A model generated the notes under the pieces. The model was not told the origin of the DNA, made no database searches, and worked only from the letters and a program-made list of their open reading frames with translations. A DNA stretch of 64,000 bases from Acidobacteriota bacterium (GTDB lineage Bacteria > Acidobacteriota > UBA890 > WLXD01), in the NCBI GenBank assembly GCA_012103255.1, contig WLXD01000001.1, positions 620,001 to 684,000 on the forward strand, in the 5' to 3' direction. Below, piece after piece: positions 1 to 6,195 of the stretch. The stretch's first letter is position 1. Each line of letters opens with the position of its first letter. A program made the position numbers and the translations under genes.

Positions 1-847
1 ACACCTGGACGTTGTACCCGGGCTCGAATACCGAACCGAAGTCGAAGTCGGGTGGGGTCACGCCGACGACGGTCCAATCGTTGTCGTTGAGGTCGATCAT
101 TCGCCCGACGATCGAAGAGTCGCTCTCGAATCGGCGTTCCCAGAGTCCGTGGCTGAGAATCACTGCTGGCGGGCCGTCGGGCACGACTTCGCCCGGCTCG
201 AAGAACCTTCCGAGGTGCGGCTCGATGCCGAGCATCGGGAAGAGATTGTCGGTTACACGGACGCCGACCAGACGTTCGGGCTCCTGCCCATCGCCGGTGA
301 GCGCCCAGCTGCCACGCGTGAAGAACGGGCTGTAGCCGCCGAACTCGTGGATCAAGCCGCTGCTTGCCTGCCAGTGCTGCATCGTGAGAACGCGCGAGGC
401 GAGCGCCGATGGGTTGGTTGAGCCGGGATTCTCGCGGTCGCCGTTCTCGATCCATATGAGACGGTCGGGCTCCTCGAAAGGCAGGGGGCTCAGCAGGAGC
501 GCGTCGACCAGACTGAACACGGTTGCGTTGGCGCCGATACCGATGCCGAGAATCGCGACCGCGACGAAAGTGAAGCCGTAGTCACGGCGAAGGTTTCGAA
601 AGGCGTATTTCAGATCTTGCAAGACACTTTCCAGGGTGGGGAGTCCGCGGGCTTCGCGGTGAAGTTCATGAGCGACGCTCAGATTGCCCACGGCGATGCG
701 GGCTTCGCGGCGTGCCTGTGTCCGAGACATCCCGGCCGCAACCTTGTCGTCCGTGAGCATCTCGATATGAATCTCGAGCTCGGCCGCCAGATCGTCGTCC
801 AGCGGCCTCTTCCGAACCACAGCGAGAAGCTTGCGTAGCCACAGCAT
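1..847 (-). CDS. ADOP-family ABC transporter permease, N-terminal part (runs off the window)
   Basis: Translating the minus strand from the ATG at 847 gives an open frame to the window edge, about 282 residues. The first ~70 residues form the charged permease-prefix region (LWLRKLLAVVRKRP, then AAELEIHIEML). A MacB/FtsX-type first membrane segment follows (FTFVAVAILGIGIGANATVF), then the start of the periplasmic MacB_PCD domain (LSPLPFEEPDRLIWIENGD, later LGRFFEPGEVVPDG). This is the layout of the acidobacterial duplicated orphan permeases, which lack their own ATPase; transport substrate is unknown. The start codon shares one base with the stop of the upstream PadR gene (TGATG), so the two are translationally coupled. 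Family assignment is confident; the C-terminal half is outside the window. Confidence 0.85.
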   Translation of the reverse strand, partial: MLWLRKLLAVVRKRPLDDDLAAELEIHIEMLTDDKVAAGMSRTQARREARIAVGNLSVAHELHREARGLPTLESVLQDLKYAFRNLRRDYGFTFVAVAILGIGIGANATVFSLVDALLLSPLPFEEPDRLIWIENGDRENPGSTNPSALASRVLTMQHWQASSGLIHEFGGYSPFFTRGSWALTGDGQEPERLVGVRVTDNLFPMLGIEPHLGRFFEPGEVVPDGPPAVILSHGLWERRFESDSSIVGRMIDLNDNDWTVVGVTPPDFDFGSVFEPGYNVQV

Positions 848-1185
848 CAGTCGGCGTCCTGTGGGCCGAGCACGGCCCCGATCACGTCGGCCAAACGCCA
901 CCAGGCATCGGACTCTTCGGCGAGCTGCTTTTGCCCCCGCTCGGTGATCTCGTAGAACTTGGCGCGACGGTTGTTGTCGGAAACGCCCCACTCGGCAGCG
1001 ATGAGCTTCTGCTGAGTCAGCCGTACCAGCGATGCGTAGATGGTGCCCTGGTTGAGCATCACCTGATTGCCGCTCACCTGTTCGATGCGCCGTGCAACGC
1101 CGTAGCCGTGCTGGGCGCCGAGGGTGTCGAGCGTGCGGAGCACGAGCAGATCGAGAGTGCCCGGCAACAGATCGAGTTTCGGCAT
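847..1185 (-). CDS. PadR-family transcriptional regulator of the adjacent ADOP permease
   Basis: A 112-residue winged-helix protein beginning MPKLDLLPGTLDLLVLRTL, with the PadR signature GYGVARRIE followed by NQGTIYASLVRLTQQKLI and a C-terminal dimerisation helix. The start at 1185 is chosen because AGGAG lies about six bases upstream; a longer frame to 1455 exists but its extra N-terminus is low-complexity and has no ribosome site. The gene overlaps the permease start by one base. PadR proteins of this kind repress their own operon. Two inverted repeats with the half-site TCCTGTG lie directly upstream and are the obvious operator candidates. The inducer is unknown. Confidence 0.9.
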   Translation of the reverse strand: MPKLDLLPGTLDLLVLRTLDTLGAQHGYGVARRIEQVSGNQVMLNQGTIYASLVRLTQQKLIAAEWGVSDNNRRAKFYEITERGQKQLAEESDAWWRLADVIGAVLGPQDAD

Positions 1186-1191
1186 GTCATC

Positions 1192-1245
1192 TCCTGTGGT
1201 TATGCCACAGGAACGTAACATACTCCTGTGGCCAGCGCACAGGAG
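1192..1245. promoter_or_regulatory. Two inverted repeats, likely PadR operators
   Basis: Upstream of the PadR gene, 1192-1212 reads TCCTGTGG-N5-CCACAGGA with 8-base arms, and 1223-1245 reads CTCCTGTG-N7-CACAGGAG, again with perfect 8-base arms. All four arms share the half-site TCCTGTG. The proximal dyad adjoins the ribosome binding site. Repetition of the same half-site in two dyads is seen directly; PadR binding is inferred from position. Confidence 0.6.
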
Positions 1246-1276
1246 ATTAGATGCAGGATACCGCCGAGAGGTTTGC

Positions 1277-1693
1277 TCAGGCGTCGGCGGGCAGCAGACG
1301 GAACGGCTTGCCGGCGGGTCCCATGACGGCTCGGAAGTGTCTTTCGTCGAGGGTGAGCACCTCGGCGCACCCATGAAGTCGTCCGAGCGAGATGATCGAG
1401 GCATCGGCCAGGCCGAGCCCGAGATCACGGTATTCCGCGACCACATCGCGAGCAACGCTCACCTCGAGCGGTGTGAATTCCGCGAGTTGATAGGCGCCAC
1501 GGGCGACCTCGTCGAGCAGGGCGAGCTCGGCATCGACGCCGGCGAGCTTCCCCACGAGATAGTCGAGTTCGGCCAAGACGAACGGCGAGAGCAAGAACGA
1601 TCCGGTGTGCGACTCAACAATCGCGCGGCAGCTCTCGTGCCGACGTTGATCTTTGAACATCGCCGACAGGAGGCCGCTCGTATCGACGAGCAC
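1277..1693 (-). CDS. VapC-type PIN-domain ribonuclease toxin
   Basis: A 138-residue PIN-domain protein. The metal-binding acidic residues expected of the fold are visible: D4 in MLVDTSGLL, E42 in VLAELDYLV, an aspartate near 97 in GLADASII and one near 115 in LDERHF. PIN toxins are Mg-dependent RNases that cleave tRNA or rRNA. The start codon overlaps the last base of the upstream ribbon-helix-helix antitoxin, the usual antitoxin-first arrangement. The four acidic positions are intact, so the toxin looks functional. The RNA target cannot be told from sequence. Confidence 0.85.
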   Translation of the reverse strand: MLVDTSGLLSAMFKDQRRHESCRAIVESHTGSFLLSPFVLAELDYLVGKLAGVDAELALLDEVARGAYQLAEFTPLEVSVARDVVAEYRDLGLGLADASIISLGRLHGCAEVLTLDERHFRAVMGPAGKPFRLLPADA

Positions 1694-1929
1694 TAGTTCT
1701 TGCCGAAGTCGCTCAGAAGCTCGTCGACGTGCTCAGCGGCCAGCGGGTTCTCCAGCACGTGGGGCCCGAGTGGCACGTTCGGTCGCGGCCCGGCGGCCCG
1801 GTGCACACGTTCGGCGATCGCTTCGCGGATCAGCTCTGCCTCGCTGCGCCGCTCGGCTCGCGCGCGCATCTTGAGCGCAGCCTTGAGGTCGTCCGGGAGA
1901 TACACCGTCGTTCGTTTCATGACATACAT
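1693..1929 (-). CDS. Ribbon-helix-helix antitoxin (VapB/CopG type)
   Basis: A 78-residue protein with the N-terminal RHH pattern KRTTVYLPDDLKAALKMRA, then the helix RSEAELIREAIAERV, and a proline-rich C-terminal tail that would wrap the toxin. The start at 1929 is preferred because GAAGG sits about nine bases upstream; an alternative ATG three codons later (1920) would be too far from it. It precedes the PIN toxin with a one-base overlap. RHH antitoxins bind their own promoter as dimers and repress the pair. Confidence 0.8.
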   Translation of the reverse strand: MYVMKRTTVYLPDDLKAALKMRARAERRSEAELIREAIAERVHRAAGPRPNVPLGPHVLENPLAAEHVDELLSDFGKN

Positions 1930-2023
1930 AGTGCCATACCTTCTTTCGTGCCCACATATCGGTGGCCTTCTTTGATGTGAGACGGCCTGCGGAGTAGCTC
2001 TTCCGGTGTGAGAGCCTCCGGCG

Positions 2024-2509
2024 TCAGAACTCGTCGGGCCAGCCTGCGTAGGGGGCAGTGGCGAGACGGCCGTTGCGATAGCGGCGGTCGTGGCTGATTT
2101 CGGCTCCGGCCCAGTCTGGGATATCCACCGTTTCGTCCTCGGCGCTCAGTTCGATCTCGGCCACGACCAGGCCTTCGTTGTCGCCGTGGAACACGTCGAC
2201 CTCCCACTCTTGGTCGCCATGTGGCACCCGATGGCGAGTCTTGTCGATAACCGCACCCGTGACGTTGTGTTCGAGCAGGTGCTCGGCCTCGTCCACCGGA
2301 ATCGGGTACTCGCGTTCGACACGGGTGATCCCTTCGGTCGCGCCCTTGAGCGTGAGCCACGCCTGATCGCCGGCGACGCGGGCGCGCACAGTAAGACTGC
2401 CGGTGCTCAGGTAGCCCTGACGCATTCGGGTGGCCGATGATGCGTTGGACTGCCATGCGTCGCTGGTCACCAGGAACTTGCGTTCGATCTCCAGGGGCGG
2501 GCTGCTCAC
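2024..2509 (-). CDS. CYTH-domain protein (inorganic triphosphatase-like)
   Basis: A 161-residue CYTH/triphosphate-tunnel protein. It begins with the diagnostic EIERKFLV (the ExExK motif) and continues with the alternating charged strands of the tunnel: VRARVAGDQAWLTLKG, TRVEREYPIP and DKTRHRVPHG, then WEVDVFHG and LVVAEIEL. CYTH enzymes hydrolyse triphosphate or bind polyphosphate. The start is GTG at 2509, overlapping the stop of the upstream PPK2 gene (GTGA). It is the third gene of a coupled operon with two polyphosphate kinases, which supports a role in polyphosphate or triphosphate turnover; the actual substrate is inference. Confidence 0.88.
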   Translation of the reverse strand: MSSPPLEIERKFLVTSDAWQSNASSATRMRQGYLSTGSLTVRARVAGDQAWLTLKGATEGITRVEREYPIPVDEAEHLLEHNVTGAVIDKTRHRVPHGDQEWEVDVFHGDNEGLVVAEIELSAEDETVDIPDWAGAEISHDRRYRNGRLATAPYAGWPDEF

Positions 2510-3234
2510 GAGTCTTCCTCCACGTCGACGTGATCGGTGAGAATCTTCGCCAGATGCTGGGCGGCCTGAACACGTGCGTGTCGCTTGTCGTTCCCTGCGA
2601 TGACCGTCCAGGGTGCGTTCGCGGTGCTGGTGCGCGCCAACATCTCCTCAACGGCCGTTTCGTACTCGTCCCACTTCTGACGATTACGCCAATCTTCATC
2701 GGTGAGCTTCCATCGCTTGTACGGCGTTTCCTTGCGGGCTTCGAAGCGGCGCAACTGTTCTTCCGGACTGATGTGGATCCAGAATTTCACTAGCGCGATG
2801 CCTGCGTGCCCTAGCTGACGCTCGAACTCGTTGATCTCGCGGTAGGCACGACGCCACTCGTCTTCCTGAGCGAAGGCTTCGACGCGTTCCACCAGTACGC
2901 GCCCGTACCAGCTGCGATCAAACAGTGTGAGTTGTTTCTCATCGGGTGCGATGAGGCGTCGCCAGAAGCGCCACAGGTAGTGATGCACCTTGTCGTCTCC
3001 CGCGGGCGCCGCGATCTGGTAGACGTGAAAGCCTCGCGGGTCGAGCTTTTCCGTGATTCGACGGATATTGCCGCCCTTGCCGGCGGCGTCCCAACCTTCG
3101 TAGACCACGATGGCCGGGCGCTGCTGGCGGTACATGCGCAGCGCCAGAGAGCGCAACTCAAGCTGCGCCTCGAGCAGGGCCTTCGAGTAAGACTTCTTGT
3201 CCAACGCCGCGCTCAGGTCGACCTGGCTAAGCAT
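2506..3234 (-). CDS. PPK2-family polyphosphate:nucleotide phosphotransferase (canonical domain)
   Basis: A 242-residue PPK2 protein. It carries the Walker A loop YEGWDAAGKGGNIRRI, the Walker B segment LTLFDRSWYGRVLVERVE, and the lid region with EARKETPYKRWKLTDEDW. PPK2 enzymes transfer phosphate between polyphosphate and nucleotides. The start at 3234 is chosen over an upstream ATG at 3270 because it sits in ATGCTTAG, overlapping the end of the preceding PPK2-like gene by eight bases. Together the two genes (about 492 residues) match the two-domain class II PPK2 (polyphosphate:AMP phosphotransferase) split into separate polypeptides. The CYTH gene follows with a four-base overlap. Confidence 0.88.
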   Translation of the reverse strand: MLSQVDLSAALDKKSYSKALLEAQLELRSLALRMYRQQRPAIVVYEGWDAAGKGGNIRRITEKLDPRGFHVYQIAAPAGDDKVHHYLWRFWRRLIAPDEKQLTLFDRSWYGRVLVERVEAFAQEDEWRRAYREINEFERQLGHAGIALVKFWIHISPEEQLRRFEARKETPYKRWKLTDEDWRNRQKWDEYETAVEEMLARTSTANAPWTVIAGNDKRHARVQAAQHLAKILTDHVDVEEDS

Positions 3235-3979
3235 CGTCCCGCTCCGGTCTCTCGGGCGTTTCAAAGCCACGTCGCTCCAGGCCTGCGCGCATTGCCGCGG
3301 CCACAGCCTCGAGCACCTTCACCCGGGCCCAGTGGCGATCTGTCGACTCGACGATTGTCCACGGCGCCCATTCGGCCTCCGTGTGTTCGAGCATGAGCTC
3401 AGTGGCCGTCGCGTACTCGACGTACTGGGCGTGACGTTCCCAGTGCCTCGGCGTGACCATCCAGTCGAGAGCGGCGTCCTCCTCGCGTTGTTTCAGTCGC
3501 CGTTCCTGTTCGTCCGCCGAGATGTGCATGAAGAGCTTCACGATCTCGTATCGATCGTCGGTCAGCATGCGCTCGAAGCTGCGGATCGCCCCGTACGAAC
3601 GCTCGCACTCCGGGGCGCCGGTGGCGCCTTCGACGCGTTCGATCAGTACGCGGCGATACCAACTCCTGTCGAAGATCCCCATCTTGCCCCACGACGGAGT
3701 GGCCACCCAGAAGCGGGCGAGCCACGGCATCGGTAGCTCGTGTGTTCGCGGTGCCCGCACGCTGTGGAGGTGGTAGGCACGCGGTTCGAGACGGCGCGTC
3801 AGTCGCCCGATGGCAGCGCCTTTACCGCACGCCTCCCAGCCCTCGAACACGACGATCGTCCCGACGTTGGCCTCGCGACACGCTCCCTGCAGCCGGTGCA
3901 GGTAAAGCTGCAGGTCGGGAAGGAGCTTCTTGTAACGCGACTTCTTCAGCCGCTTGTCGAGGTCGACGGTTTCCAGCAT
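3227..3979 (-). CDS. PPK2-family protein, first half of a split two-domain PPK2
   Basis: A 250-residue protein of the PPK2 fold. The P-loop is a variant (FEGWEACGKGAAIGRL) that keeps the Lys and Gly residues but replaces the usual AAGKGG by ACGKGA; the second motif MGIFDRSWYRRVLIERVEG is conserved. The segment after strand 3 (RAPRTHELPMPWLARFW) and the lid differ from the canonical neighbour. In fused class II PPK2 proteins the N-terminal domain is the more divergent one, and this gene has exactly that position and character. It opens the operon, overlapping the next gene by eight bases. Whether it retains catalysis or only structures the partner cannot be told. Confidence 0.83.
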   Translation of the reverse strand: MLETVDLDKRLKKSRYKKLLPDLQLYLHRLQGACREANVGTIVVFEGWEACGKGAAIGRLTRRLEPRAYHLHSVRAPRTHELPMPWLARFWVATPSWGKMGIFDRSWYRRVLIERVEGATGAPECERSYGAIRSFERMLTDDRYEIVKLFMHISADEQERRLKQREEDAALDWMVTPRHWERHAQYVEYATATELMLEHTEAEWAPWTIVESTDRHWARVKVLEAVAAAMRAGLERRGFETPERPERDDA

Positions 3980-4028
3980 GACGGCCGCTACCGTAGCGCG
4001 ACCGACGGCTGCTGCCTATCCGTCGTAC

Positions 4029-4115
4029 CTACTCCCGATGGGTGACCTTGCCGTCCATCATCGTCAGTCGCACGGGCGTCGATGAGATCTCGCCGGGGGC
4101 TAGCTCGTCCACCCG
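4029..4115 (-). pseudogene. Relic: C-terminal tail of an amidohydrolase
   Basis: Between the PPK2 operon and the next gene, the minus strand reads VDELAPGEISSTPVRLTMMDG then KVTHRE and a stop at 4029. This resembles the C-terminal strand of metal-dependent amidohydrolases (pattern I..I.V..T...GKVVY). An in-frame TGA at 4116-4118 precedes it and no start or body of the enzyme remains, so it would be a decayed fragment. The match is short and made by eye; chance resemblance is possible. Confidence 0.4.
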
Positions 4116-4163
4116 TCATGCATTCAGGTGGGTGCTGAACCGCGACTCTGCGCGTTGATGCGC

Positions 4164-4169
4164 TATAAT
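4164..4169 (+). promoter_or_regulatory. Probable -10 element (TATAAT)
   Basis: A perfect TATAAT lies 81 bases before the ATG at 4250 of the beta-barrel gene, in an otherwise GC-rich spacer. No convincing -35 hexamer was found at the standard distance, so the assignment rests on the -10 alone. Confidence 0.45.
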
Positions 4170-4249
4170 GATCAGACCAACCATTTGTTGTGTGGGGGCG
4201 CGCAACGGGCCGGCGCAAACAGAAGTGCGCCGCGACTATGGGTGTTGGT

Positions 4250-5110
4250 ATGAAGCGGTTCATCGGCGGCCTCCTGGCATTTGCTCTCCTCGTAACCGTT
4301 TGGCCGGCCACGGCAGTCGCGCAGGATGGTGGCGACACCACCGATCGGTTCGTGCACAACGACTGGCGGCGCGACCGCTTCTACCTTGCGGCGGGCGGCC
4401 TGGCCGCCCGGCACGACACGATCGACGAGTTGAACGCGCGCGACTTCCCCGTCGGCCGCGTGATCGACTGGGAAGACACGCTCGGTTTGGCCGAGAACAC
4501 GACAACGTTCTGGGCCGAAGGGCACCTCAAGCCGCACCCGCGTCATCGTTTCCGCTTCAGCTACTACCAGGTGAAGCGGGGTTCGGACGCAACGGTCATC
4601 AACGAGGAGATCCAGTACGGCGATCTTCTGATTCCGCTCGAGGTCACCGTCAACACGCGGTACAACACGCGGACCATTCGCGCCGACTACCGGTTCTCGG
4701 TGATTCAGAGCAGGCGCGTCGACATCGGAATCGCGCTCGGCCTCTACGTCCTCAAGCTCGAGGGTGAGATCGGGATCAACGGCACGACGCTCGGCGAGAG
4801 TGTGTCCGAGTCAGCGCCTCTGCCGATGGCGGGCATCGATATCGAGTGGGACTTCGCGCCGAAGCTCGTCTTCAAGGGCGGCTTCCAGGTGCTCGGGATC
4901 AAGGTCGGTAGCGACACCACGGTTGACGGTAACTGGGGCGAGTATCGCGCTCGCATCGAATGGATGCCGTTCCGCAACTTCGGCCTCGGTGCCGGCTATC
5001 TGCACAACACGATCAACGCCGACATCGTCTTCGGCAGCGGTGTGATTCGCGACTGGTCGATCAACTACAGCACCGGCGGAATCACCTTCTACGGGATCCT
5101 CTCGTTCTAG
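4250..5110 (+). CDS. Predicted outer-membrane beta-barrel protein
   Basis: A 286-residue exported protein. The start at ATG 4250 puts a clean signal peptide first (MKRFIGGLLAFALLVTVWP, cleavage after AVAQ); the longer frame from 4190 has a charged extension that would hide it. The mature part alternates polar and aromatic residues in strands (RFRFSYYQV, TRTIRADYRFSV, VDIGIALGLYVLKLEG, PKLVFKGGFQVLGI, FGLGAGYLHNTI) and ends in the aromatic terminus GITFYGILSF, typical of BamA-dependent barrels. I see no named family. It resembles small OmpW/outer-membrane beta-barrel domain proteins in size and pattern. Function unknown. It is a single-gene unit with its own promoter, facing a convergent DUF4214 gene. 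Confidence 0.75.
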   Translation: MKRFIGGLLAFALLVTVWPATAVAQDGGDTTDRFVHNDWRRDRFYLAAGGLAARHDTIDELNARDFPVGRVIDWEDTLGLAENTTTFWAEGHLKPHPRHRFRFSYYQVKRGSDATVINEEIQYGDLLIPLEVTVNTRYNTRTIRADYRFSVIQSRRVDIGIALGLYVLKLEGEIGINGTTLGESVSESAPLPMAGIDIEWDFAPKLVFKGGFQVLGIKVGSDTTVDGNWGEYRARIEWMPFRNFGLGAGYLHNTINADIVFGSGVIRDWSINYSTGGITFYGILSF

Positions 5111-5137
5111 CCACTCTTCTAGCGATCCGACGAGCGA

Positions 5138-5917
5138 CTATCGCGTGAGGCGCTGCTCGAACTCCGGTGAGCGCAGCAGCGCGAGCACGACATCCGCGTA
5201 GCGTCGCCGCTGCACGTCGTCCAGATACTGCCGTACGCCGCCGCTGTCGATACCGCGTCCCAGGATTCCCTCGTAGAGGCTGCCCAGTAGCTCCTCGGAG
5301 TCGAGGTTCGTCGTGCGACGCTGGAACTCCTCACTCCGCACCATGGCGCTCACCTGACTCTCGAGATTGCCGCGTTCGATCTCGGACACGGCGCCGCGGA
5401 ACCCGCCATCATCCGGTTCGCGGCCGAGCAGCCCAACGTAGAGTGCGTTGGCGATGACCTCGGCCTCCGACCGTGCATATTCGGTGCGGCCACGCGGATC
5501 GATCTCGATATCGATTTCCCAGACGAAGTTCAGGTTGTTGGGAAGCCAGAGTTGCAGGGTGCAGCGCCCCTCGGAGGCGGTGGCCTCGATTTCAAGCCGG
5601 CCCTCGTCACGCTCCTCGATGCGCAACATCGAGTCGCAGCGATAGTCGTCGTACGCGAGAGCGAATCGATCGAGTGGGAATCGCGAGCCGCGTTGGTCGC
5701 GGGCCTCGATCTCGAGTTCGATGCGCTCGCGGGGCGCGAGTTCCAGATCGTCGCGCTCGTCCAGACGGTCAGTGTTGCGGTCCGAATCAAGCAGCAGGAG
5801 ATCGGCCCGGCACACCACGGGGCGCGACCAATTGCCGCAGTCCTGCGCGATCGCAGTGTCACTCCAGACAATCAACCCGAGCCCGAACACCAACGCCACC
5901 GCTTTGCGAATCCGCAT
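5138..5917 (-). CDS. Secreted DUF4214-domain protein
   Basis: A 259-residue exported protein. The start at 5917 (MRIRKAVALVFGLGLIVW, cleavage after AIAQ) has AAGGAG about nine bases upstream. The N-terminal half, residues ~25-150, is a charged beta-rich region with paired cysteines (CGNWSRPVVC, YDDYRCDSM, GRCTLQLW). The C-terminal ~95 residues contain two copies of the DUF4214 helical motif: ALYVGLLGREPDDGGFRGAV and LYEGILGRGIDSGGVRQYL, ending RSPEFEQRLTR. DUF4214 units occur in surface and S-layer-associated proteins and are thought to mediate envelope or matrix contacts. Specific role unknown. Confidence 0.75.
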   Translation of the reverse strand: MRIRKAVALVFGLGLIVWSDTAIAQDCGNWSRPVVCRADLLLLDSDRNTDRLDERDDLELAPRERIELEIEARDQRGSRFPLDRFALAYDDYRCDSMLRIEERDEGRLEIEATASEGRCTLQLWLPNNLNFVWEIDIEIDPRGRTEYARSEAEVIANALYVGLLGREPDDGGFRGAVSEIERGNLESQVSAMVRSEEFQRRTTNLDSEELLGSLYEGILGRGIDSGGVRQYLDDVQRRRYADVVLALLRSPEFEQRLTR

Positions 5918-6129
5918 CCCCTGAATCTCCTTGCGACCTGGCATCAGCTGGCGATGCAATGGTCATGCTTGGGCCCGTTGATGTCGACTCTATCGAGGCC
6001 GCGCAGACCACGCCACAACCTATTGGTCGGCCAATGTCCGTTTCGTTCTAGAACATCGTGTTGTGGCTGCTCTAGCGTTGCGCCCGGCTGGTCCCCGTCA
6101 GCATTCCGGTCCTGGACAGGGGTGCACGT

Positions 6130-6150
6130 CTATTCTACCGTTTGGAATAG
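6130..6150. promoter_or_regulatory. Inverted repeat upstream of the propeller/esterase gene
   Basis: CTATTC-N9-GAATAG (6-base arms) lies 46 bases before the ATG at 6196 in an AT-richer patch. The half-site TATTC/GAATA also forms the nested dyad at 57947-57976. It may be an operator; the cognate regulator is unknown. Confidence 0.35.
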
Positions 6151-6195
6151 TCGGCTCCCCGTCGAACCTGCCATCGTCACGCTGGAGCCGCACGA

